A DNA stretch of 33,614 nucleotides from Mesaphorura yosii (GCA_009869945.1 WIXG01000600.1:1-33614), one strand, 5' to 3'. Positions 9,481 to 18,759 are shown, counted from the stretch's first letter. Notes: generated from the letters alone by a model not told the origin. Numbers and translations: made by a program.

Positions 9481-10602
9481 TCACGTGGTGACTGAGATCA
9501 TTTCAACGTCGCGGTCGCGATCGTCTAGGGTCCGCTGCTCGTGTCGATTTTGTACTTGAATCTGCGCTTGCACGACGTAACGGAGCCGCTTCACAAACTC
9601 CTTCTGATTGGAGGGCAGACAGCCGACGAAGGCGCCCCGCTCCTCGTCGTACGTCAAGATGAGCATCTTCAGGGGGCATCCCAACCCACCGCCCGGCCCC
9701 GTGCTGTCAAAGTGCACGTACCCGTAGGAGCCCGCCTTCAGCGCCGCCTGCAGCTCGGCAACCTCTTGCATGTGCAGCTCGTTGCTGGAGCTGCCAAACT
9801 TCAGAAGCACGTGCTGGCCGTCCAACTTGAGGGGGCCGGTGCCAGCGACTTGATTGACGAGCTGGGCGGGAATTAGCTTTAGGTGGAGTTTGTCGGGCCA
9901 GCAGACTGTGTTGAGACGGGTCGTGGAGTAAACGCTGCAGGTCATTGTGAAGTTCCGCATGTTTTGGAGCGCCTTGGCGCGTTGGTGCCACTCCATCGAC
10001 CCTGTCCAGCTGCAGTGGCGAAATTGGAGCCTGGTCGTGGCGGAAAGCTTAGGCCCCTTCATGCCCTTAGCGACGGGGTGGGGCGCCACTGGCGGTGTTC
10101 GGTGGTCAGCCTTCACTGTCACTGGGGCACAAATGTCACATAGATTACGAGTGGGGCAGTTCTTCCAGTGACCGAGGATGGCGCGGGACGAGGCGCAGTA
10201 TGGAACGGCACACTTCTGCAGATCTTCGATGTACGGGCCCTGCTGCTGCTGCTGGACGCAGGCGTTCATGTGAACGAGCACGGACTTCATCGTGCCGCAG
10301 TGTGGGGTCGGACAGGACTCCCGGAGGCCGGCTGCGGCGGCGCCGACGCCGAGGGCGCATTTCTGGGCGTGGAAGAGCAGCGCGAGCTGCTTCTGCATCA
10401 ACACGTGCTTGCTATTGTTATTGCTGTTGGCGTGGGGCGGGTGCGGGTCGTACAAGGCGCCTGGGAGAGTCTGGCGCTGGTTTGGGCTCGCGAGGCGCTG
10501 ATGCTGCTGTTCTTGGTGGCGCGCCAGGGCCAGTGCCCGTGCTTGGTTTTTCTTGTCTTGGCTCCTTCGGCTGCACATGCTGCTGTTGCTGCTGTTGGAC
10601 AT
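9481..10602 (-). CDS. TAZ zinc finger - MED25 ACID/PTOV fusion protein, copy 2
   Basis: Single exon, 373 residues from the ATG at 10602 (MSNSSNSSMC). The frame stays open upstream to 10869, but that part has no TAZ-ACID counterpart and is Cys/Leu-rich, so the internal ATG is preferred. The N-terminus is basic and Gln/Asn/Pro-rich. TAZ at 66-160 has complete ligands H78/C82/C97/C102, H111/C115/C131/C136 and H145/C149/C155/C158, including GHWKNC. ACID at about 190-345 shows WTGSMEWHQ, WPDKLHLKLIPAQLV, YGYVHF, MLILTYDE and CLPSNQKEF, but lacks the SLPCQV strand kept in copy 1 (TMTCSV instead). A polyglutamine run sits in the second zinc loop. The tandem, same-strand arrangement shows local duplication followed by strong divergence. 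Predicted to be nuclear; the partner activators are unknown. Confidence 0.9.
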   Translation of the reverse strand: MSNSSNSSMCSRRSQDKKNQARALALARHQEQQHQRLASPNQRQTLPGALYDPHPPHANSNNNSKHVLMQKQLALLFHAQKCALGVGAAAAGLRESCPTPHCGTMKSVLVHMNACVQQQQQGPYIEDLQKCAVPYCASSRAILGHWKNCPTRNLCDICAPVTVKADHRTPPVAPHPVAKGMKGPKLSATTRLQFRHCSWTGSMEWHQRAKALQNMRNFTMTCSVYSTTRLNTVCWPDKLHLKLIPAQLVNQVAGTGPLKLDGQHVLLKFGSSSNELHMQEVAELQAALKAGSYGYVHFDSTGPGGGLGCPLKMLILTYDEERGAFVGCLPSNQKEFVKRLRYVVQAQIQVQNRHEQRTLDDRDRDVEMISVTT

Positions 10603-11408
10603 GTGGAACACATTTACGATTTTAAGGGAAATTGGCAAATTGCGAAAATTTTGCAAGTCCAGGTGTCTGCAATATTTAATTTCTGTCGCTACTGCGATCA
10701 GATGGCTGGCAGATTTCGTATTTCGTATTGTACACGCGCAATGCAGGCAATCCTTTGCGAGCGGAGGACAGGAGAGCAATGAAGAGCGAACGGAGCATGG
10801 CAACAAAGAAGGTTCAGCGTTTAGTACACAAAGTGCTTGAAAGCAGGCGAAAAAGATGATGCAATCCACGACACGAGTTTGTCAAGCAGCTTTTACCTAC
10901 CCTGCATTTTGCCTTAGCACGAGTGTGCATGCTCTTGCGAGGCGAAGGCCGGCCTTTCGCGATGTTGTAAACAAGTCCAGAAATTTCTGCATTGCATCTC
11001 CACTTCAAAGCTCATTTAAGCTGCTGAGCTGTAATTGCTGTATTTGAGTACTTGCTGTATTTCGCAATTCATCTGCGACGATAGCGCAGCAGCGTGCGGG
11101 AGTGCACGTGATGAGGCAAATAACAATCAGCATGATAGCTTAACCAGTCTTCTTAACGAACAATTTTCATTCATTGGATTTGCAATTTCCCAATTTCTAG
11201 CATTTTACGACTGCGCCTACGTCACCGGAAGGAATTTTGACATGAGCCACCCATTTTTGCGGCGGAAATATGCGGTTTTTCGCGAAATTATGCTGCGACT
11301 ACGACTGCGACTGTGAAGATGGAAAATTTCTTAAATCGCACTCCAGAATTTAGGCGATTTGGTACAGAAATTCATTGACTCAGGCGCACGCACGCACGAC
11401 AATCGACA
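10603..11408. other. Intergenic, shared upstream region of TAZ-ACID copy 2 and the serine protease
   Basis: About 800 bp between divergent genes. No supported gene. Short open frames here lack domains. It presumably carries both promoters. Confidence 0.35.
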
Positions 11409-13010
11409 ATGAATTCTCTCCAGAATTTCGTGCTTTCGTCACTCGTCGTTGTCGCCTTCAGCTTCTGCTCCACGGGCGTTTGGGGCCAAGGCTTTGGGCG
11501 GTGGTTCGGACTGTTAAGCCAGTCCCCGTTCCCAAGCAAGGGCCAAGGCCAAGTGACGACACGATTGGCCTCGGGTACCGGCGGTTCCGACGCCTACCTC
11601 AGCCAGTCGAGCCAATGCTGCAATTTGGTGCAGTTCAGCGGGTCAGACACGAGCCAACGGTGTTTCGACTTAAAGCAGTGCGAGAAAGGCGGCAGCAGCG
11701 GCGGAATCAACTTTGGATGGACCTTCGACCCACAGACTTTCGGCAGCGGGGGTTCATCCACATTCGATTTTGAGGGGCAGAAAATGTGTGCGTGCATGGC
11801 AGGCGCTACGCGCGGGGGTCAGAAGATCGGGAGACTCTGCTGCTCGTCGAAGTACCCAACAAACTCTGGACCGACCTTTGGAGAATTGCAGCCTGAACCC
11901 CCGAAAACCAACACGGCGTCTCCAACGATCCATTTCGATGACGGCCCGAGACCAAAGCCGCAGCCATCCTCCCCTCCGTCTACACGCCCGTCACAGCCAC
12001 AGCCGCTGCCAATTCCACCGGTGAAAGACGACGCCTCGATCCACTCCGTCGAATGGAATCTACCGACAAAAGCACTCGTCCGCTCCCACCCAAACCTGCG
12101 ACTTCTCCCCGGGCTTGACTCCTGCGGCCAGGCGAAAGCCCGCTCGGGCATCGTGCCGTACATTATCGGAGGCGTCAACTCGAAGCTCGGGCACCACCCG
12201 TGGATGACTCGGCTGGGCATTCTGAGCCCCGACCCCGAAGAGGGCTTGAGCTTCGCATGCGGGGGCACACTCATCAACGAGCGCTACGTGCTGACGGCCG
12301 CTCACTGCGTTTCTGCCCCGCCGCTCCCGCCGGGCTACAAACTCACTACTGTCCGGCTGGGGGAATTCGACCAACGCCAGGATCCCGACTGCGACGCACG
12401 GGAGTGCGCCCCCTCCGTGCAGGACATCACCGTGGAGCAAATTGTGTCCCACCCCGCATACAGCCTGAGTTCGCACGAGAATGACATCGCCCTCCTGCGC
12501 CTGGCGGCCCCCGCCGCGCTCGGGTCGTACGTAACGCCAATTTGCTTGCCCGTGCACGATTTTCACCGCATGGGAGAACGGCCTTCGACCACCCTCCGGC
12601 TAGCAGCCGGCGGAGGCGATCAGCTGACGGTCGCCGGGTGGGGCCGCACGCGATTCGACAAGGAAGACGGGTCCGACGTGCTGCAGGAGGTCAAAGTACC
12701 CATTGTGACTCGGACGAAGTGCCAGGACTATTTTCGGGAGCTGTTCGGGGTGATCAAGGACGGGCGCTTCTGCTCTGGTGGCGAAATGAGCCGAGATTCT
12801 TGCCGGGGCGACTCCGGGGGGCCGATCATGGGGCAAGTGGCCCTCAAGCCCGCGAATGGAGCCAGTAGCCTGACGCGAATGGTCCAGCTGGGGATTGTGA
12901 GCATCGGGCGGGAGGACGCGCAGTGCTCCATGGCGGGGGAAGGCCACCTGACGTTGTATACCAAAGTGGCGCATTACTTACCATGGATTCTGGACCAAAT
13001 CAGGCCGTGA
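11409..13010 (+). CDS. Secreted trypsin-like serine protease with Cys-rich prodomain (clip-like)
   Basis: Single exon, 533 residues. A signal peptide ends near VWG-QG (about residue 26). The N-terminal module (68-146) has eight cysteines, paired as QCC, CFDLKQC, MCACM and LCC, reminiscent of clip domains of arthropod protease cascades. A Pro-rich linker (155-210) and the interdomain Cys (LDSCG, 239) follow. The S1 domain starts at Ile252 (IIGG). The triad is His299 (TAAHC), Asp359 (ENDIALLRL) and Ser469 (CRGDSGGP). Asp463 sits in the S1-pocket position, predicting cleavage after Arg/Lys. Odd points: the zymogen bond follows Tyr251, not Arg/Lys, and the usual SWG (215) is SIG. Extracellular; an immune or developmental cascade role is inferred. 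AATAAA lies at 13092-13097. Confidence 0.9.
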   Translation: MNSLQNFVLSSLVVVAFSFCSTGVWGQGFGRWFGLLSQSPFPSKGQGQVTTRLASGTGGSDAYLSQSSQCCNLVQFSGSDTSQRCFDLKQCEKGGSSGGINFGWTFDPQTFGSGGSSTFDFEGQKMCACMAGATRGGQKIGRLCCSSKYPTNSGPTFGELQPEPPKTNTASPTIHFDDGPRPKPQPSSPPSTRPSQPQPLPIPPVKDDASIHSVEWNLPTKALVRSHPNLRLLPGLDSCGQAKARSGIVPYIIGGVNSKLGHHPWMTRLGILSPDPEEGLSFACGGTLINERYVLTAAHCVSAPPLPPGYKLTTVRLGEFDQRQDPDCDARECAPSVQDITVEQIVSHPAYSLSSHENDIALLRLAAPAALGSYVTPICLPVHDFHRMGERPSTTLRLAAGGGDQLTVAGWGRTRFDKEDGSDVLQEVKVPIVTRTKCQDYFRELFGVIKDGRFCSGGEMSRDSCRGDSGGPIMGQVALKPANGASSLTRMVQLGIVSIGREDAQCSMAGEGHLTLYTKVAHYLPWILDQIRP

Positions 13011-13983
13011 GGCGTGTGTTGTGGCGCTCCGTTTCAAGATTTCCGCTCTAATATTTAGACTTTTGTTTTAATTGCTACCTTACAAGTTGTCAATAAAGGA
13101 TAATTTTACCGTTTACCTGCTCTATCTGTCTATAGTGGACAACTTGAATTTTTCCAGAACGAGTAATTCCTATGAAATTAATTGTGTAAACATTAAACGA
13201 TTGATAAATCAGCAGAAATCTCATCAAGTGCATTCGGCTGCGGTTTCCAGTATCTCCCACGAACAATTGCGTCGAATTCGAATTCGCATGAAAATTGAGC
13301 AATGGTCTTGGGGGGATAACGTAAGAAATAGGTCAATCTGCGTAGTTTTAATTAATTAATCACAGCACAATTCAAATTGTCACACTAAATTGATATTACG
13401 TAAACAAGGCAAATTCATCAGGTTTCTATCCTTTGTAAATTGCATTAGAATTCGAACATGAGCAGGATTCAAACTCTGATTAACAGTTCACGGCGTCTTC
13501 ATGAAACTTCAATCAAATAAAAAAAAAGCTCGAAACATGCCGCTGTTTTTCAGGCAAGCGAAAAAAGGTCAGGAAATAATGGACGCCCACTCAAGTTAAT
13601 TCAGATTAAATCAATACGCTTCTTCTTTCCAGTTTCTATAGTAATGAATACCTGTCAATGAAATGTCATTAAGAATTAAGCTGTGAACATCGAACAACGA
13701 AAGGTAAGTCCTTTCATGAATTGCTTGATGAGTGATCCTAGAACGAGGTGTCCTTAGCATAAATACAAAGGAAAATAGTGTGGGACGCAAACGCCAAAAT
13801 TGCTGGGCTGCGTTCCATTCTCTGTTCGACAGCCTCGAACGTACAATCAAACATGCCGTTGGTTCTCAAGTTATTTATTAAAGAAGCTCGGCCAGGGTCG
13901 GCACGGCCCACTCACACTCACATGTGCCCTGCATTCGATCGGCTGAATCGATTGCTGCTCCTTCAGACGCTGAAAGTTGCAGA
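13011..13983. other. Intergenic, AT-rich
   Basis: 3' UTR of the serine protease (AATAAA at 13092) and upstream region of ionotropic receptor A. No convincing coding exon or RNA gene was seen. Confidence 0.4.
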
Positions 13984-15978
13984 ATGGACGCTATACTCTT
14001 AAGCGCGCTCGCTCGGGCCCCACCTTCATTGCTTATTTTGCTCGCTGCTGGGGCTCCACACGCGATCGTGACCGTCACTGGAGCAGGAGCGCTTGAACAG
14101 CTTCCGCCATTCGAGCACGGCTGCAGTATTCACGTGGTCGTCTCGTCTGGGTCTGCGGCCGATTTCGGGGACAGCTATGAGAGCCAGTTGGAAGAGAAAC
14201 TGGTCAGTTGGGCAAACGGACCGTCCCCCCTGGCGACTCCGCTCGCTCTGGCCACCGACCCCCGGACACTGGAGCTTGAGACAGCCGCAGCTCCAAGACG
14301 CTTCGGACAATGCACTACATTTGTAGTCATCTCCCAGGATGTGAATCTCCTTCTGGGTGTCATCGTTGCCTCCAGCTTGAGCCATCGAGATCGTGTTGCC
14401 GTTTATTTTGACGTGATTACGGCTCCGGTGGATCAAACCCGTATTGAGGAGGCATTCAAATCGGGGATTTTCTATGCGAGGCATCCGAACGTTGTCCTGA
14501 TTGCTCCGTCGGAGCCGCAACTTTGGCGCTGCGGCGTGGTTTGCTACCTTTGCGACTCTCCCCTCCAGTGGCTGGGTGCAAAAACTGTTAAAGAAGGCTT
14601 CCCAGCCACGATGGCAGAACTGGTGACAATTCACAGATCACTGAACTCTGACGGACACGGAAGGGTCGCGGAAGTCCGTGGTACATGGGATCGCTGGTAC
14701 CTTTTTCCCTTCGCCAACGGAACTGGGCATCGGCTGGATTTCGAGATGCAAGCTTTCCATTCGTGGAGGGACGGCGCGTTGACGGACGTGATCGCGAGCA
14801 TGCTCGTGCACCGCTTCAACCTCACCTTCGGTCCGTCGTGGATTGCGCGCGATTTGGGGGCGGCGCCATACCCGATTCTCTGCCTGCAGTGTGGACTAGC
14901 GGTGTCACAGCACACGGAGCTGGTGCTGCTGACGATGGACGAGTACGCGCATTTCTACTGCACGAGGAAGGCGACACTCCAGCAGGCGTCGCTCGTCTTC
15001 TTCCTCCGCCCCTTCGACATGTGGAGCTGGGCCTGTCTTGCAGCCCTCACGCTCCTCTTCGCAGTCGGGCTCCTGGCATTCGGAAAGCCCAGCGCAGGGC
15101 TGCGGCTGCGGCTTGGCCAGGTTTGGTACGCTCTCGACATTTTGTGGGCCCTCATCGGGATTCCCCTGCAAAACCCCCGCTGGCCACACGCCGTTGCCCT
15201 CGTCATCTTCCTCCTTTTCGTCCCCTCGCAGCTGTACATCGCCTACTTCACTTCCCACGTGCTCGCCCCGTTGCAGCCCGCCCGAATTCGCGCAAACAAG
15301 GAACTCTTTGAACAAGGATTCCGCGTCCTGTCCGATCACGAAGCGTATGCGCCGCTCGATGTGCAGAACTTTACGCTCCACGGAATTGACTTTGTTGAGC
15401 ATTCGTTCTTTGAGCCTGACACCCCAGCCACCGCCTGTCAGGGCCCCGGCTGGAACGACTGGGGCCCCTGCGTCGCGGCGTGGGCGGATGCGGGTTGCCG
15501 AAAGATGAACACAAAATTCGCGCCACGGTCGGTCTCGCAAGCCATAGCCTGGGCACGGGCGGAGGACGCCCACGCCCACGCCGGCATATTCTGTGCGACG
15601 GTGGACGAAAAATGGGGCCGCCCGGAGTGGCTCACCCTCCAGTTTATCGGCCACCTGCAGACGACAATCACAGACTTTATGGTCCGCCTGGTGGAGGCGG
15701 GCATCTTCCCAGGCTTTTGGGACGGGCTCTACGTGGCCGGGGCAGAGCGGGAATACCCCAATTCAAAACCACTTTTTGTATTCCGACGTCTCTCCTTCAA
15801 CACAGCCCTGCTCTCTGTCATTCAGCTGTACGGATTCCTCCTCGTGGCGGCCTTGCTGGCGTTGGCGGCTGAGATGGCGCATTCGCATTGCAGACGCAGG
15901 TCAAACAGTCACACGCGAGCTCGTAATTTTCAATTGAAATGCCAATCAGAGATTTTGCTACCCAATTTCTGTAATTAG
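13984..15978 (+). CDS. Divergent ionotropic receptor A (intact, intronless)
   Basis: 664 residues from the ATG at 13984; the open frame starts 60 nt earlier but without an ATG, and a signal peptide follows this Met directly. An N-terminal ligand-binding half carries the family-specific VVCYLCDS. Then come FFLRPFDMWSW and membrane helix M1 (about 345-367), a pore segment VWYALDILWALIGIPLQNPRW-like stretch (380-400), M2 (about 401-425, ending SQLYIAYFTSHVLAPL) and, after the S2 lobe, M3 (about 604-631, in LSFNTALLSVIQLYG). This is the ionotropic receptor branch of iGluR-like channels, here a divergent chemosensory type: the iGluR SYTANLAAF motif is replaced. It works in the dendritic membrane, usually with a coreceptor. 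Paralogues B-D lie 10 kb away in opposite orientation. The channel block is nearly identical in DNA to receptor C. Confidence 0.92.
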   Translation: MDAILLSALARAPPSLLILLAAGAPHAIVTVTGAGALEQLPPFEHGCSIHVVVSSGSAADFGDSYESQLEEKLVSWANGPSPLATPLALATDPRTLELETAAAPRRFGQCTTFVVISQDVNLLLGVIVASSLSHRDRVAVYFDVITAPVDQTRIEEAFKSGIFYARHPNVVLIAPSEPQLWRCGVVCYLCDSPLQWLGAKTVKEGFPATMAELVTIHRSLNSDGHGRVAEVRGTWDRWYLFPFANGTGHRLDFEMQAFHSWRDGALTDVIASMLVHRFNLTFGPSWIARDLGAAPYPILCLQCGLAVSQHTELVLLTMDEYAHFYCTRKATLQQASLVFFLRPFDMWSWACLAALTLLFAVGLLAFGKPSAGLRLRLGQVWYALDILWALIGIPLQNPRWPHAVALVIFLLFVPSQLYIAYFTSHVLAPLQPARIRANKELFEQGFRVLSDHEAYAPLDVQNFTLHGIDFVEHSFFEPDTPATACQGPGWNDWGPCVAAWADAGCRKMNTKFAPRSVSQAIAWARAEDAHAHAGIFCATVDEKWGRPEWLTLQFIGHLQTTITDFMVRLVEAGIFPGFWDGLYVAGAEREYPNSKPLFVFRRLSFNTALLSVIQLYGFLLVAALLALAAEMAHSHCRRRSNSHTRARNFQLKCQSEILLPNFCN

Positions 15979-17041
15979 CGGCGGCCCGCTCCTTTGCTCA
16001 GAAGAAATTGACAGAGAACTTGGAAAAAATCTGCGCCGAGTCGTTTCCTCAGGATAATTTTATAATTTATAATTGAGTTAAATATAAAGTGTTAAGAAAT
16101 CAAATGAAACTATATAATTTAATACAACGTTCCATAGACTGTACATAATTTTCGTGTATAAAACAAATGAACTCGTCTATAAGCTGGTGATAAAATGTTC
16201 ATAACTGTCCATAAATTTATGACTTCTATTAATAGTCATCAAAAAGTAGAATCAACATTTCTTTCATTTTTTTCGCTCAATTTTGTACTTCACTTTCTGT
16301 TATGCAGTCCAATGGCTTAGAGTATCGCCCGTCTGCCTCAATGATGGCAAACTTTCATAGAATTACATTCAACAGTCGAGGCTAACTAAATTCGGTTTGT
16401 ACTTGTTCTTTTTTTCAAAATCAAAACCACTGGTCGAAGAAAAGAGAACGGGGTCGTCATTCCGGCGGAAAGAAAGTTGGTTCGCTAATGAGCATTTGTA
16501 TTCCCACGCTAATTGATTTCATGTAATACGTCTTTTAATCTTTCAACTATTTAATGATGTACTGAGCTGGATTCACGTTCGGTTTCAAAACAGGTACGGC
16601 TGTGGACTCAAACCTCTTGGATTATATACGGAAGAAAGCAAGGAAAACTGAATAATCTGTGGCCTTAGCTTGCGTCGTGACTTTAACATTGCTCACAAAT
16701 GGTAATGCTTCTTTAACATGGAATGATGCAATGCCCAATGAATTTCGGGCTTTGGACTGAACTCAGCTCGGGCGTGCTCACGCTTGTTTGTCCATCCATC
16801 GATCGATCATTCTTCTGAATGTCCAGCGCATTGTATAATTTATCTTCTGCTAATCCAACGCTTAACTTAGTACAATGATAGTGAGGTCAGTGATGATAAC
16901 ATACCTTGAATGACACTTGTCACACCGTCACACGAATTGAATTGAGCTACTTGAAGTGCGTTCGATCGAGTTTAGTCCCCAGTTGCCGAACAGAATCCAC
17001 CGACGCTGCAAATTTTCATTGGCGTAGAAGTAGGAGCAGGT
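15979..17041. other. Intergenic, AT-rich, no gene recognised
   Basis: About 1 kb between receptor A and the aminopeptidase. Rich in A/T, with repeated stop codons on both strands. Neither a domain-bearing frame nor an RNA gene could be supported. The last part should hold the aminopeptidase promoter. Confidence 0.4.
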
Positions 17042-18034
17042 ATGAAATATCACGTAAAGATGGCGGCACGTCCGACCGACCCATTTTGGGGGGTTTGCCT
17101 CTTTCTTGGGGTAGCTTTCATTTTTACGTCGAGAGCCGCTGAAGTAGTCGAAACTACCCGCCCCCTCTACGAAATAACGCAGCAAGAGCTGACACGTTCT
17201 GTCATCACCCGGCTGGACATTTCGCGGATGCGAACTTTTCTGACGGCTTACACGCAATTCCACAACCGCTTTCACTCGTCGAGCACCGGCGCCCAGGCAG
17301 GCGACTGGCTCTTCGCCCAGATACAGCAAAGAATCCGTGGCAGCGGTTATCCGGGCGTCGTCTCCGCCGAGCAGGTCGCCCACGCAGGAATTTTGCAGAA
17401 GAGCGTCATCGTACGCGTGTTCGGGACAGGGAGCAGGGAGACTCTCGTCATCGGCGCCCACCTGGACTCGATCAACATCGCGTCGCCCTCGCTGCCAGTT
17501 GACGCACGCGCGCCCGGCGCGGATGACGACGGCTCGGGGACGGCGACAATTCTGGAGGCGCTCACGCTCCTGCTCGAGTTCGGACACGCTCCCACGCGCA
17601 ACATAGAATTCCATTTCTACGCCGGGCACGAAGACGCCGGCTTCCGGGGGTCGAAGGACATCGTGCAGTCGTACACAAGCGGGCCAAACCCCGTGCCCAT
17701 GCTCGCCATGGTCCAGTTTGACATGACCGGCCATCTTTCGGCGAACCCCAGAATCGGGTTCGTCACCGAGAACACCGATGCGCAGCTCACACAGTTTCTC
17801 CAGCGCCTGGCGGATACGTACTTGGACTACGGGTGGACCACGCGGGGCTGCGGGTTTCCCTGCTCGGACCACACAACCTGGAACGCTGCAGGCGTCCCGG
17901 CCGCGTTCCCCTTCGAAGACGACGCGAATCCAAGGATTCACACCGAGTTTGACACGCTTGAATTCATAAACTACGATCACATGGCGGAATTTGTCAAGCT
18001 TGCCGTCGGCTTTGCAGTCGAAATGAGCGTTTAA
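17042..18034 (+). CDS. M28 leucyl aminopeptidase, bacterial (Vibrio/Aeromonas) type
   Basis: Single exon, 330 residues, with an N-terminal hydrophobic signal (about 15-32). It is a secreted two-zinc exopeptidase that removes N-terminal hydrophobic residues. Zinc ligands and catalytic residues follow the Aeromonas/Vibrio enzyme: His140 (GAHLDS), bridging Asp162 (PGADDDGSG), general base Glu197 followed by Asp198 (GHEDAG; normally Glu-Glu), Asp227 (QFDMTG) and His300 (NPRIHT). The CGFPC disulfide loop before SDHTTW, and AAFPFE, also match that subgroup closely. Length corresponds to the processed bacterial enzyme plus a short propeptide. The lack of introns and close bacterial-type motifs suggest acquisition by transfer (inference). 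The Asp in place of the second Glu is conservative but falls on a zinc ligand. It converges on an LPMO gene 101 bp away. Confidence 0.92.
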   Translation: MKYHVKMAARPTDPFWGVCLFLGVAFIFTSRAAEVVETTRPLYEITQQELTRSVITRLDISRMRTFLTAYTQFHNRFHSSSTGAQAGDWLFAQIQQRIRGSGYPGVVSAEQVAHAGILQKSVIVRVFGTGSRETLVIGAHLDSINIASPSLPVDARAPGADDDGSGTATILEALTLLLEFGHAPTRNIEFHFYAGHEDAGFRGSKDIVQSYTSGPNPVPMLAMVQFDMTGHLSANPRIGFVTENTDAQLTQFLQRLADTYLDYGWTTRGCGFPCSDHTTWNAAGVPAAFPFEDDANPRIHTEFDTLEFINYDHMAEFVKLAVGFAVEMSV

Positions 18035-18135
18035 GTCTTGCAATGTGATTTATTGAATAAATTCGAAAAATATCTTCCAGATTGACCGAAATCGAGTTTT
18101 TTTTCGCGCTTTTCGATGAAGGGAGCGTGCTTGCC
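18035..18135. terminator. Compact bidirectional polyadenylation region
   Basis: Only 101 bp separate the stop codons of two convergent genes. AATAAA for the plus-strand gene lies at 18056-18061, and AATAAA for the minus-strand gene (TTTATT on plus) at 18049-18054. The transcripts must overlap or end within this interval. Confidence 0.55.
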
Positions 18136-18759
18136 TTAAACGATCTTGACATCAGCGCAGTTTCTGAAAACCTGAGCCGGGCAGGGGTTGTCGCAGAAGT
18201 CCGAGGTCCCACAGTGACCGGGGTACGACGTTCTGTACGTCCAACGAATCGTGCATCGCTCGCAACGGACTCCGGCCGGGAGCCAGACTTGGGCTCTGAT
18301 AGGGCCCGGGGCGTTGTTGTCGTACGGAATGCAAACACGGTTCTGGTCGCGGATTTCCTCGGTCGCCTCGAGGATGATCAGTTTCTGGAAGCAACCGTCC
18401 GTCTCCTGCGCCTGGGGGCAGAGTTCAATTTCAAAATGCCCACGGTGGGCGGCTTGGAACTCGGAGACCATTTCGACGACGGCGCCCGACTGGTACGTCG
18501 CCACGATTACGCCCTTGTCATAGATTCCGCCCTGGCTCGCCGAAGTGTCGCCTGCCGGGCCGCCACAGCGTGCACAGGACGAGTAGTTCGGGTCTTGGCC
18601 GCCACACTCGACGCCCTGGTAATTCCACTGGTACGGCTGCTCCGTGTTGAACTCTGGGTGCAGGTGAATGGCTGTGCGCGCCACGGGGCTCTTCAAGTAC
18701 CCGTGCCCGTGCGCCGTCGCGAGGGCGAAGGCGGCTAGAATGAAAAGTTTCAGAGACAT
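18136..18759 (-). CDS. AA15 lytic polysaccharide monooxygenase
   Basis: Single exon, 207 residues. Start chosen at the ATG 18759: the frame extends upstream only without an ATG, and a TATAAAAG lies 58-65 bp before it. The signal peptide MSLKLFILAAFALATAHG is followed at once by HGYLKSP, so cleavage exposes His19 as the first copper-brace histidine. The second is His105 in FQAAHRGHFEIELC. The AA15 cysteine pattern (VECGG, CARCG, ELCP, CERC, HCG, FCDNPCP) and the ending RNCADVKI are present; Phe198 near the end is the probable axial residue. The enzyme cleaves chitin and/or cellulose oxidatively with copper and a reductant, outside the cell. AA15 is an established arthropod family (for example in the firebrat gut). 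Substrate preference cannot be read from sequence. Confidence 0.94.
   Translation of the reverse strand: MSLKLFILAAFALATAHGHGYLKSPVARTAIHLHPEFNTEQPYQWNYQGVECGGQDPNYSSCARCGGPAGDTSASQGGIYDKGVIVATYQSGAVVEMVSEFQAAHRGHFEIELCPQAQETDGCFQKLIILEATEEIRDQNRVCIPYDNNAPGPIRAQVWLPAGVRCERCTIRWTYRTSYPGHCGTSDFCDNPCPAQVFRNCADVKIV

Noticed and set aside
10603..10869. N-terminal extension of TAZ-ACID copy 2 to 10869
   Set aside because: Open but without counterpart in copy 1; Cys/Leu-rich and unlike the basic Gln/Ser-rich start that follows the internal ATG.
12060..12566. Minus-strand frame of 168 codons across the serine protease
   Set aside because: Antisense of a confidently assigned S1 domain; no motifs of its own.
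14905..15654. 249-codon minus-strand open frame inside receptor A
   Set aside because: Antisense shadow of the conserved channel block; the same kind of frame appears opposite receptor C (28599-29590) for the same reason.
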